A DNA stretch of 64,000 bases, taken from contig CALKJO010000016.1 of NCBI GenBank assembly GCA_937995825.1, forward strand, positions 268,370 through 332,369, read 5' to 3'. The position numbers and the translations under genes were made by a program. Shown here piece by piece: positions 37,761 through 46,659 of the stretch. The stretch is from an uncultured Anaerolineae bacterium (GTDB taxonomy: Bacteria; Chloroflexota; Anaerolineae; Aggregatilineales; Phototrophicaceae). The number at the start of each line of letters is the position of its first letter. Position 1 is the first letter of the stretch. The notes beneath the pieces were generated by a model. The model searched no databases, was not told where the DNA came from, and saw only the letters and a program-made list of their open reading frames with translations.

Positions 37761-40700
37761 GTGACGATGCAGCCATCGGTCAGACAACGCACGACTCTGC
37801 ACAGCCGCATCATGCGGCGCGTTTATCTTATTGTAATGGGATCGGCGGTGATCTTCAGTGTCATCCTGCTGTTCGGCGCGATCATCAATGGACGACAGCA
37901 GTTGATCTTGAGCCAGCAGATCACGCTTGAAAATTTCGCCGAGGACATCGCCGACCATCTTGCGAGGTATGCCATTGACATGCGCCGCATTGCTGAAAGC
38001 CGCAGCGCCCGCGATTTCGCCCGCGACACGGTGGTCAATGTGCAGAGCAGCAGCCTAGCAGCATCACAAAGCCGCTTGCTTGGCGATTTCACCGCCCTGC
38101 TTGAAGCCAACCCCAACAGATATCTGGCGATCCGCTACGTGACCTCAACCGGCTCGATCTGGTCGGCGGTCACCAACTATTCTGGCGCGCGCCCCACCGC
38201 GAATGCACAGGTCGGCTTGAACTACTTCCGTGGCGATCCAACGCTGCTGTCGGCGCTTTCGCTGGTTCCTGGTCAGGTCGCGGTGCTTCCGCTGAGCTTT
38301 TACACCACACCAGAAGCGCGCGCCTCTGGCTCGGTCATCCCCTTCATCCGCTTTGCAACACCCGTCACGGTCGAGGGCAGCGCGGTCGGTTTGATCCAGC
38401 TCGATGTGCGCGCCAATGAACTGCTCGACAAGCTGCTGATTGAGTACAATACTGCGGTCTCCAACGCGCCTTCGCGCCGCTTGATCCTGATCGACAGCGT
38501 CGGGCGCGTGATTCTCGACAGCGCAAGCGGAGGCGGCGAGTATCTGCGCGCGCTGGCTGAGCGGCGCGGCGTGCCAATCGGCACGCTGCTCACCGAACTC
38601 GGCGCGGTCGTCCTGAGCGGCAGTGAGCTGGCAGTCGATGCAGGCAGTCTTATCTACTCCGCGCGAGTCGTCGGGCTGGGCAGCCCAGTCGATGTCGGTT
38701 GGCGGCTGGTGGTAGTTGATGATGAACTGTTCGCGCAGCGACTCTTCATTGAATCAGGGGTGGGCGCAGCAGCATTCGTGGTGGGTTTGGGAGTGCTGAT
38801 CTGCGTAACTCTGAACATTGTCATTGGGCGCTCGCTGCGCTATGTCCAGACGTTAGGGGCAGCAGCGCAGACCTGGCTGCAGCCTGAAGCGCAAGCGCTG
38901 CAAACATCGCTGTCTGAGGACGGAGAGAGAGCTGAACGGGCTGGCGCGCTGAAAGCTGCTGTCCGCACCGGGACATATGCCCGCGCCAAGCCCAGCGCCC
39001 AGCAGCGTGAAGACCTGCTCAAGGTAGCCGTTCTGCCCACCATGTCCGCCGTCGCCGATGCGCCAGATGACATTCGTCAGCTCATGCAGGCGTTCAAAAC
39101 CGCCGATGAGTATGTGCAGCAGATGGCAGCCGCCAGCCGCGAACAAGTGCGGCGCTATGCGCGCAACTTGGACATTGCCGCTCGCATCAGCCATCAGACC
39201 GCTATGCTCTACGATCTCGATCAGCTTCTCAACCGCGCCATCAATCTGATCTGCGCCGAGTACGGCTTCTATCATGCCCAGGTCTTCCTGCTCGATGACG
39301 CAGGTATCGACGCCATCCTGCGCTACAGCTACGGAGAAGCAGGGCGAAAAATGCTCGAAGCGGGACACCGGCTCGCGGTCGGATCACAGTCGGTGATCGG
39401 GCAGGTGACCGCAACCGGTCGAGCGGTCATCGTCCATGATACCGAAGCCCTCAACTCGCCACATCGTTTCAACCCGCTGCTGCCAGAGACGCGCACGGAG
39501 ATGGCGCTCCCGCTGAAAGTCGGCGACGAGGTGATCGGCGCGCTCGATATTCAGCACACTGTCCCCAACAGCTTCCGCGATGATGAACTCAGCACCTTCC
39601 AACTACTGGCGGATCAGATCGCGCTTGCCGTCACCAATACGCGCCTGATCCAACAGGTGCGCGCGCAGACAGAGGCGCTCCAATCCGCCTCCGGCGCGCC
39701 GCTGTCATGGACGGATGCCAGCCAGATCGCCCCGCGCAGCTATCGTTACAATCTCGTCGAAGTCGAACCCGGAGCGCTCGATCTACCCCATGAACAGCGC
39801 ACCAGCATCCCGATCAGCATTCGCGGTCAAGTGATCGGCTCGCTGGACGCTGCGCAGCCGGAGACCGGCTTCAGCGAAGGCGATCTAAATATCCTCCGGG
39901 CTGTCGCGGATCGCGTCTCGCTGGTGATCGAAAATGCGCGCCTGTTTGAAGAGACGCAAAACGCCTTACAGCAAACGTCGATGCTTTATGACCTCAGCCG
40001 TGCGCTCAATGAAGCGGAAGCGCAGGAAGACATCCTCCGCGTTATCCTGCAAGCGGTCATGCCGGATGCCAGCGGTGCGCAGATCGGCTTGTTCGACGAA
40101 TATCTGCCTGGCACACGCCCCGCGTGGATGCAGATCACTGCCGATGTCGCTTTGCAGACGGAGCGCCGCAGCGATGTGCTGCTGAGCGGGATTCAGCTCG
40201 CGCTGTCCGATCATCCGCTCCTCAACACGATGCAGCCCCATCAGATTGTGCTGGTCAGTGATGTTGAGCGCGACAATCGGCTTGATGAGACGCTGCGCGC
40301 CATTCTTTACAGCCTGAGCGCCAGGAGCATGGTCATCATCCCGTTCGTCGTGCGCGCTGTGTGGCGCGGCGTGATCATGGCGCAGTTCACGTATGTGCGG
40401 ACGTTCAGCGAGCGCGAAGGACGCTTGTTCAACGCCCTGATCGATCAAGCCGGCGTTGCGATTGACAACCGGATGCTGCTGCGCGAAAACGCGCTGGCGC
40501 TGGAGCAGATCGAGCGTTTATACACTGCTAGCCGCCTGATCAACATGGCGGAAACCGCCGTTGACCTAGTCATGGCAGCGCTGGTGACGAGTACGGACAA
40601 GCGCTTCGGCTTTGAGCTGGGTATCTATGAAGGCAGCTTTGATGAAACCGGCTGGCCCACCCATCTGCGCATTGTCGCAGTCTCCGATGGCGACCGCGCT

Positions 40701-43700
40701 ATCGGCGACAGCCGCCTGTACACGATGCCCACCCCGAAAGACTCGCCGCTGCGCAGCCGTGAGTCGCAGATCACCATCGACCGCAAGCCAGATGAACCGA
40801 GCAGCGCGCCCATGATCGCCTTTCTGCGCGAGCGCGAGCGCAAATTTGCGGTGGCATTCCCGCTGTTCAGCGCCAATCAACCAATTGCGCTGCTGATCAT
40901 CACCGCGCCGGAGCCAGTCGATCTGACCAGCGAGGATTACGAAGTCTACCGTGCGCTGACCGGTCAGATGAGTACGATGCTGCAAAACCGCCGGCTGCTC
41001 GAAAAGACCGCCGCCACGCTCGATGAAACGCGCCGCTTATACACTGCCAGCCGCACCATTGCCGCAGCGCCAGACACCGAGACCATCTATCAGGCTGCGG
41101 TCACCTACATCACGCAGGGGGCAAAAGGCCTCAGCCGGCTCGCGCTGCTGATAGCGGGACCGCAGCCCAGCTTCGATGCCATTTTTATGGAAGTTGTGAC
41201 GCTTTGGCAGCGCGATCCTACCTTCGTCCCCGATCTTGAAGTTCAAGACCGCCTGCCGATGGCGCTTCTGCCTTACAATCTGATGCTGGCATCGCAGGGC
41301 GGTCAGGCGGCGGTCTTTAACGATGCCGAGCGCGAGCTGATCGGCAGTTTCGCCGCTTTCGGCGTGATGATGCGCAATCACAGCTCAAAATCGGTCGCGC
41401 TGTTTGAAATCCGCGCGCGCCAGGCGTGGTACGGCGTCATTCAATGCGAGGCGGCGGAGCCAAATGCCTTCGATGAAGCGTTCATCCGCTATGTCAGCGC
41501 CATCGCTGACCAGATCGCTATTGCAGTTGACAGTTTCGCCCTGTTCCGGCAGGCGCAGGAGCAAGCGCAGCGCGCGCTGGCGCTGGCGGAGGCAGGTCAG
41601 CTTGCCAGTCAGCTCGGCGTCAATTTCGAAAGCAGCCTAATGGAGGTCTTCCAGCGGGTTGCAGTGTCGGCGGCGTATGACCGCTGGGCGCTGATGCTGG
41701 CGGATCAGGCGCGCGCGCGGCTCGACGTGCAGCTCATCGAACACCCACGGATCAGTATGCTAACCGAGGAAGACTCGTTCTTGAGCCTCTCCCATGCGGG
41801 AGTCAGCTTCGTCGATGCTTATCTTCAGCAGCGCCCAATTGTGGTCAACCGGCCGCTTGAATACAGCGCTTTTGCCGACATGCCGGCGTCCGTGATTGAA
41901 AATCTGGGCAAACATCTGGTTGTGCCGATCATACTGGAAAACCAGCCCATCGGCGTCATCTCGGTGGGGCGCGAGATCAGCGCTGCCGATCTAGATGATC
42001 GCGACATTCAGCTCGTGCGCACGCTGGCGGCGCAGGTGGCTGTGGCGCTCGAAAACCGCCGCCTGTTCGAAGCGGTGGAGAGCGAACGTGGGACGCTGCG
42101 CTCGATTTTGGAAACGCTGCCTGTGGGTGTGCTGGTGCTGCATGCAGAAACCCTCCAGCCCATTCAGAGCAATCAGCAGGCTGAGCAGCTCCTCGGTCAG
42201 CCGCTGGATATGGCGCAGCCGTTCAGCGCCGCGCGCTACAACCTCTATCGCACTGGCACAGCCGAGTTATACGCCGATGAGGCGCTGCCGATCAAGATAG
42301 CGGCGCGCACCTATGAGCTTGCCACCAGTGACGATATCACGGTCATTCAGCCCAACGGCTGGCAGGTCAATCTGCTGATCAACGCCGCACCAATTTTGGA
42401 TGACGCGGGCAGGATCAGCGCCATCGTCACAGCGCTGGAGGACATCACCACCCTGCGTGCCCTCGAAGCCACGCTGCAAACCAACCTCCATGAGACGATT
42501 GCGCTGTATGACACCACGCGCGCGCTGGCGGAAGCGGAGGAGATCGAAGACGTGCTGGATCGGGCGCTGGAACGGATGATCCTCCAAGAACCGACCAACG
42601 CTTTCGTCCTGCTGCTGGATGATGATCTGCACGGTGTGCGCATAGCGCGCTCAATGCCGCCCGACCATCCATTCAGCCTGCCAGAAAATGTCCTCAATGC
42701 GGAACGCGCCTTGTTCGTGGAAGACACCGCCGCGCCGCTCGATGAGCTGCGCCGTGAGCGCTTCGCGATTGACCGCGACTCAGCCGATCAAATGCTGCTG
42801 GCAAATATTCGGGCGCTGGTGTCGCTGCCGCTGCGCTCGCGCTCGCGCCGCGATGTTCCACTCGGCTGGCTGGTCATGACCTACAACGCGCCGATGACGT
42901 TCGGGTTAGATCGCGAGCAGTTTTTGGTCACCCTCGCCGACTCGGTCGCTATCGCGCTCGACAACCGCTATCTGTTCCGCAGCACACAGCAGGCGCTGCG
43001 CGAAACCGCCGCCTTGTACGGCGCAGCGACCGCTATCAGCCGCTCACACGACTACACCAGCATCGCCAACGCGCTGATGAACGCGCTGGCAGCGCTTGCC
43101 CCTGATTTCTACGCAGCCTATCTGCTGCGCGATGGCAAGCTGGAACAAATTTTCAACGAAGATCAGGACGGCGCACCGGCGGATTTCTTGGCGCTGATTC
43201 ACGCGCATGATCTGCTCAACGGCGCGGAGGTCATCTATCATGATGATGTGCGCGCTAGCGACGCGCCAACGCCCTTTGACGAAAGCCTGATCGCGCTTGG
43301 CAACGTGCGCGGATTTGCCCTTGTCGTGCTGCGCTCGGGAGAGTCCCCCATCGGCTGCATGATCGTCGGCTATCATCAGCCGCACCGCTTCATCGCCAGC
43401 GAGTCGCGCTATCTGAGCGCAGTGGCGGACAGCGCCTCGGTGGTTCTGAACAACCTCGCGCTGTTCGAGCAGATCGAAGAAGCGCTCGCCGAAACGCGCA
43501 TCCTCTACGAGACCAGCCGCGCCTTAAGCGATGCCAGCACCCCGCGCGACATCCTGCGCGCCATCGTCGATCACATGACGAATCGCCCGATTGATCAGGT
43601 CTTGTTCCTGCGCCTCTCAACGGAAAACTGGCTCGACGACAGCGCAGCGGCGCAAGTGGTCGCGCTTTGGCAGCCGAGCGAAACCACCAGCAGTCTAGAG

Positions 43701-46640
43701 GGAGCCATCCTGACACCCGATCAATTCCCAGCGTGGCGCATCCTGGCATCGCCATCTGTGTTGATGATCGACAATGTGAGCCAGGAAAAAAGCCTAGACC
43801 CGATTGAGCGTATTGGGATCGAGAATCTTGACATCGGCGCGTTAGCCGTGCTGCCGCTGCGCGCGACCGGGCGCGATCTTGGCGCAATCCTGATCACCAC
43901 GCGCCAGCCTTATCAGCACAGCTACCGCGATCTGCGCATCTATCGCTCGCTTGCCGAGCAGGCGTCGCTGCGCGTTGAAGCCTCGCGCCTGCTCGAACAG
44001 ACTGAGCGCCGTGCGCGCCAGCTGGTTACATCGGCGCAGGTCAGCCAGATCGCTAGCTCGATTCTCGACCTGAACTACCTGTTCCCGCGTATCGTCGATC
44101 TGATCCGTGAAGCATTTCGTTATGATCACGTCCAAATTTTCATGATGGATGAGAACAACGAATACGCTGAACTGCGCGCCAGCACGGGCGAACCCGGACG
44201 CCAGCTTTTAGCGCTTAAGCATAAGCTGGCGAAAGGCTCGCGATCGGTGATCGGGCAGGTGACTGCGCGCGGTGAGCCGTTCATCGCGGCTGACACCCTC
44301 GACGCGCGCGTGATTCATCGTCCCAACCCCTACCTGCCCAACACCCGCGCGGAGATGGCGATTCCGCTGCTGCTCAAAGGGCAGGTAGTGGGCGCGCTCG
44401 ACGTACAGTCCAACACGCCGAACGCCTTCACAGATGATGACGTGGCAGTGCTGACCACGCTGGCGAGTCAGCTCGCGGTCGCCATCGACAATGCGCGCCT
44501 GTATGAAGATGCGCAGCAGCGCGCCAGCGAAATGAGCTTCCTGTTCAGCATCACCAGCGCCGCCGCTGCCGCCTCGACTCTGGAAGACGCGCTGGAGAAC
44601 ATCGCCAACGAGCTGCGCCGTTCGTTGGACGCGCTCTCGGTCACGATCTATCTGCCCGAAGCCTATCTCGACAGCAAAGGCAATCCCTTCACGCTGCTGC
44701 GTGCTGCTGCCCTTTCAGGGACAAATCAGCCCATGAGCGAGGTCAGCGAGATTCGCCTCGACTCGCGCAGCAGTCTGATTGCGACCGCTGCCAATGAACG
44801 CTACCCGCTGTTGATCGGCGATATCAGCACCCAGCCAAGCTATCTGCCCGTGATCGACGGCGCACAGTCTGCCGCTATCGTCCCACTGACGGTGGCAGGG
44901 CAGTTGGTCGGTGTGATCACGATGGAGTCAGCCGCTCTGAATGCCTATGACGACGACACACTGACGCTGCTGCTGACGCTCTCCGGTTCACTGTCTGCCA
45001 TTATTCAGAACCAGCAGCTTCTTGAACAGCTTCAGAAGACCAACCAGCAGCTTCTGGAACTCGATCAGCTCAAATCGCAGTTCCTCGCCAACATGAGCCA
45101 TGAACTGCGCACGCCGCTTAACTCGATCATCGGCTTCAGCCGCGTGATCCTCAAAGGCATCGACGGACCGCTCACCGAGATGCAGGAACAAGACCTGACC
45201 ACGATCTACAACAGCGGTCAGCACTTGCTCAACCTGATCAACGACATCCTCGATCAGGCAAAGATCGCAGCGGGCAAGATGGACTTGCAGATGGATTTCT
45301 TCGAGATCAAGGGCGTGATCGACGCAGTGCGCTCCATCGGCATCGGGCTGGTCAAGGACAAGCCCATCGACATCTTTGTCGAACTCGCGCCTGGGCTGCC
45401 GCAAGTCTACGGTGATGAATTCCGCACGCGCCAAGTTCTGCTCAATCTGGTCTCCAACGCGGCTAAGTTCACCCGCGAAGGCTCGATCACCATCACCGCT
45501 TATGTCGAGGCACACGCCGAGACCGGCGCGCCGATGGTGCGCATCGATGTCACCGACACCGGTATCGGCATCGCCGAAAAGGATATGTCGGTGCTGTTCG
45601 AAGCTTTCCGCCAGGTGGACTCGTCGCTGACGCGGACACAAGGCGGCACGGGCTTGGGGCTGCCGATTGCCAAATCGCTGATCGAAATGCAGGGCGGGCA
45701 GATGTATGTCCGTTCGCAGGTCAATGTCGGCAGCACGTTCAGCATCACACTGCCGACGCGCCCAGCAGAGGGCGCGGAAAAAATCGATACCAGGTCGCTC
45801 AATGCCAGGGACAGCAGTAAAACTGACGCGAGCGAAACGGCCAGCACCACCAGCCCGCGCGACACGATGGAGACGGGTCCGCTGCGCTTTGTTCGCCCGA
45901 TCAAGCGCCAGCTTCTGCTGATCGAAGACGATCCGGACATGGTCGATCAGTTTCGGCGCGTGCTTCAGCGCGAAGGCTTCGAGATTTACACCGCCTCGAT
46001 CCCACTGGAGGCGAAGCCGATGGCAAGCGGGCTGCACCCGACGATCATCTTGCTGGATGTCAATTTCGCGGAGGGCGCGGGGTGGGAAATCCTGCAGTGG
46101 CTCAAATCCCGCGATGACACCCGCGATATTCCGGTCGTTGTCGTTTCGCTGACGGATGAGAGGCAGCGCGTGCTGGAGATGGGCGCGTTCCGCTTTGTAC
46201 GCCGTCCGTTCACGCCTGAACAGCTCGCCGAAGCCGTCCGCGAAGCTGAGCAGGAAAGCCGCATCAGCCGCATCTTGATCATCGATGATCAGGCTGAGAG
46301 CGTCCGCATGCTGCAAAATGCGCTTCAGGAAAACGGAACCTACCGCGTCTACAGCGCGCACAACGGCGCCGAAGGCATCGCGCAGGTCGCGCGCCGCCGC
46401 CCCGATCTCGTCATCCTCGACCTGCGAATGCCGGAAATGGACGGCTTCCAGGTGATCCGAGAGCTGCGCAACAACCCGGAAACGGCTACCATCCCGATCT
46501 TGGTTGTGACTGCCGATACCCTCGATCCTTCTGAGCGCGATCAGCTCACTAACCTGGAGGTGATTTACAAGCAGGATATCCACCTTTATTCGCGGCGGTT
46601 GATCGAAGGCGTGCAGACACGGCTCAATCGAGACAATTAA
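37761..46640 (+). CDS. Giant hybrid sensor histidine kinase: TM-sensor-TM, about 10 GAF-like modules, one PAS, HisKA, HATPase, two receiver domains (2959 aa)
   Basis: HisKA FLANMSHELRTPLNSIIGFS; HATPase NLVSNAAKFT, DTGIGIAEKD, GGTGLGLPIAKSL; REC1 LLLIEDDPDM...IILLDVNF; REC2 ILIIDDQAES...LVILDLRMPEMDGF. Confidence 0.95.
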   Translation: MTMQPSVRQRTTLHSRIMRRVYLIVMGSAVIFSVILLFGAIINGRQQLILSQQITLENFAEDIADHLARYAIDMRRIAESRSARDFARDTVVNVQSSSLAASQSRLLGDFTALLEANPNRYLAIRYVTSTGSIWSAVTNYSGARPTANAQVGLNYFRGDPTLLSALSLVPGQVAVLPLSFYTTPEARASGSVIPFIRFATPVTVEGSAVGLIQLDVRANELLDKLLIEYNTAVSNAPSRRLILIDSVGRVILDSASGGGEYLRALAERRGVPIGTLLTELGAVVLSGSELAVDAGSLIYSARVVGLGSPVDVGWRLVVVDDELFAQRLFIESGVGAAAFVVGLGVLICVTLNIVIGRSLRYVQTLGAAAQTWLQPEAQALQTSLSEDGERAERAGALKAAVRTGTYARAKPSAQQREDLLKVAVLPTMSAVADAPDDIRQLMQAFKTADEYVQQMAAASREQVRRYARNLDIAARISHQTAMLYDLDQLLNRAINLICAEYGFYHAQVFLLDDAGIDAILRYSYGEAGRKMLEAGHRLAVGSQSVIGQVTATGRAVIVHDTEALNSPHRFNPLLPETRTEMALPLKVGDEVIGALDIQHTVPNSFRDDELSTFQLLADQIALAVTNTRLIQQVRAQTEALQSASGAPLSWTDASQIAPRSYRYNLVEVEPGALDLPHEQRTSIPISIRGQVIGSLDAAQPETGFSEGDLNILRAVADRVSLVIENARLFEETQNALQQTSMLYDLSRALNEAEAQEDILRVILQAVMPDASGAQIGLFDEYLPGTRPAWMQITADVALQTERRSDVLLSGIQLALSDHPLLNTMQPHQIVLVSDVERDNRLDETLRAILYSLSARSMVIIPFVVRAVWRGVIMAQFTYVRTFSEREGRLFNALIDQAGVAIDNRMLLRENALALEQIERLYTASRLINMAETAVDLVMAALVTSTDKRFGFELGIYEGSFDETGWPTHLRIVAVSDGDRAIGDSRLYTMPTPKDSPLRSRESQITIDRKPDEPSSAPMIAFLRERERKFAVAFPLFSANQPIALLIITAPEPVDLTSEDYEVYRALTGQMSTMLQNRRLLEKTAATLDETRRLYTASRTIAAAPDTETIYQAAVTYITQGAKGLSRLALLIAGPQPSFDAIFMEVVTLWQRDPTFVPDLEVQDRLPMALLPYNLMLASQGGQAAVFNDAERELIGSFAAFGVMMRNHSSKSVALFEIRARQAWYGVIQCEAAEPNAFDEAFIRYVSAIADQIAIAVDSFALFRQAQEQAQRALALAEAGQLASQLGVNFESSLMEVFQRVAVSAAYDRWALMLADQARARLDVQLIEHPRISMLTEEDSFLSLSHAGVSFVDAYLQQRPIVVNRPLEYSAFADMPASVIENLGKHLVVPIILENQPIGVISVGREISAADLDDRDIQLVRTLAAQVAVALENRRLFEAVESERGTLRSILETLPVGVLVLHAETLQPIQSNQQAEQLLGQPLDMAQPFSAARYNLYRTGTAELYADEALPIKIAARTYELATSDDITVIQPNGWQVNLLINAAPILDDAGRISAIVTALEDITTLRALEATLQTNLHETIALYDTTRALAEAEEIEDVLDRALERMILQEPTNAFVLLLDDDLHGVRIARSMPPDHPFSLPENVLNAERALFVEDTAAPLDELRRERFAIDRDSADQMLLANIRALVSLPLRSRSRRDVPLGWLVMTYNAPMTFGLDREQFLVTLADSVAIALDNRYLFRSTQQALRETAALYGAATAISRSHDYTSIANALMNALAALAPDFYAAYLLRDGKLEQIFNEDQDGAPADFLALIHAHDLLNGAEVIYHDDVRASDAPTPFDESLIALGNVRGFALVVLRSGESPIGCMIVGYHQPHRFIASESRYLSAVADSASVVLNNLALFEQIEEALAETRILYETSRALSDASTPRDILRAIVDHMTNRPIDQVLFLRLSTENWLDDSAAAQVVALWQPSETTSSLEGAILTPDQFPAWRILASPSVLMIDNVSQEKSLDPIERIGIENLDIGALAVLPLRATGRDLGAILITTRQPYQHSYRDLRIYRSLAEQASLRVEASRLLEQTERRARQLVTSAQVSQIASSILDLNYLFPRIVDLIREAFRYDHVQIFMMDENNEYAELRASTGEPGRQLLALKHKLAKGSRSVIGQVTARGEPFIAADTLDARVIHRPNPYLPNTRAEMAIPLLLKGQVVGALDVQSNTPNAFTDDDVAVLTTLASQLAVAIDNARLYEDAQQRASEMSFLFSITSAAAAASTLEDALENIANELRRSLDALSVTIYLPEAYLDSKGNPFTLLRAAALSGTNQPMSEVSEIRLDSRSSLIATAANERYPLLIGDISTQPSYLPVIDGAQSAAIVPLTVAGQLVGVITMESAALNAYDDDTLTLLLTLSGSLSAIIQNQQLLEQLQKTNQQLLELDQLKSQFLANMSHELRTPLNSIIGFSRVILKGIDGPLTEMQEQDLTTIYNSGQHLLNLINDILDQAKIAAGKMDLQMDFFEIKGVIDAVRSIGIGLVKDKPIDIFVELAPGLPQVYGDEFRTRQVLLNLVSNAAKFTREGSITITAYVEAHAETGAPMVRIDVTDTGIGIAEKDMSVLFEAFRQVDSSLTRTQGGTGLGLPIAKSLIEMQGGQMYVRSQVNVGSTFSITLPTRPAEGAEKIDTRSLNARDSSKTDASETASTTSPRDTMETGPLRFVRPIKRQLLLIEDDPDMVDQFRRVLQREGFEIYTASIPLEAKPMASGLHPTIILLDVNFAEGAGWEILQWLKSRDDTRDIPVVVVSLTDERQRVLEMGAFRFVRRPFTPEQLAEAVREAEQESRISRILIIDDQAESVRMLQNALQENGTYRVYSAHNGAEGIAQVARRRPDLVILDLRMPEMDGFQVIRELRNNPETATIPILVVTADTLDPSERDQLTNLEVIYKQDIHLYSRRLIEGVQTRLNRDN

Positions 46641-46659
46641 AGAAAGGCTGGAGCAGCCG

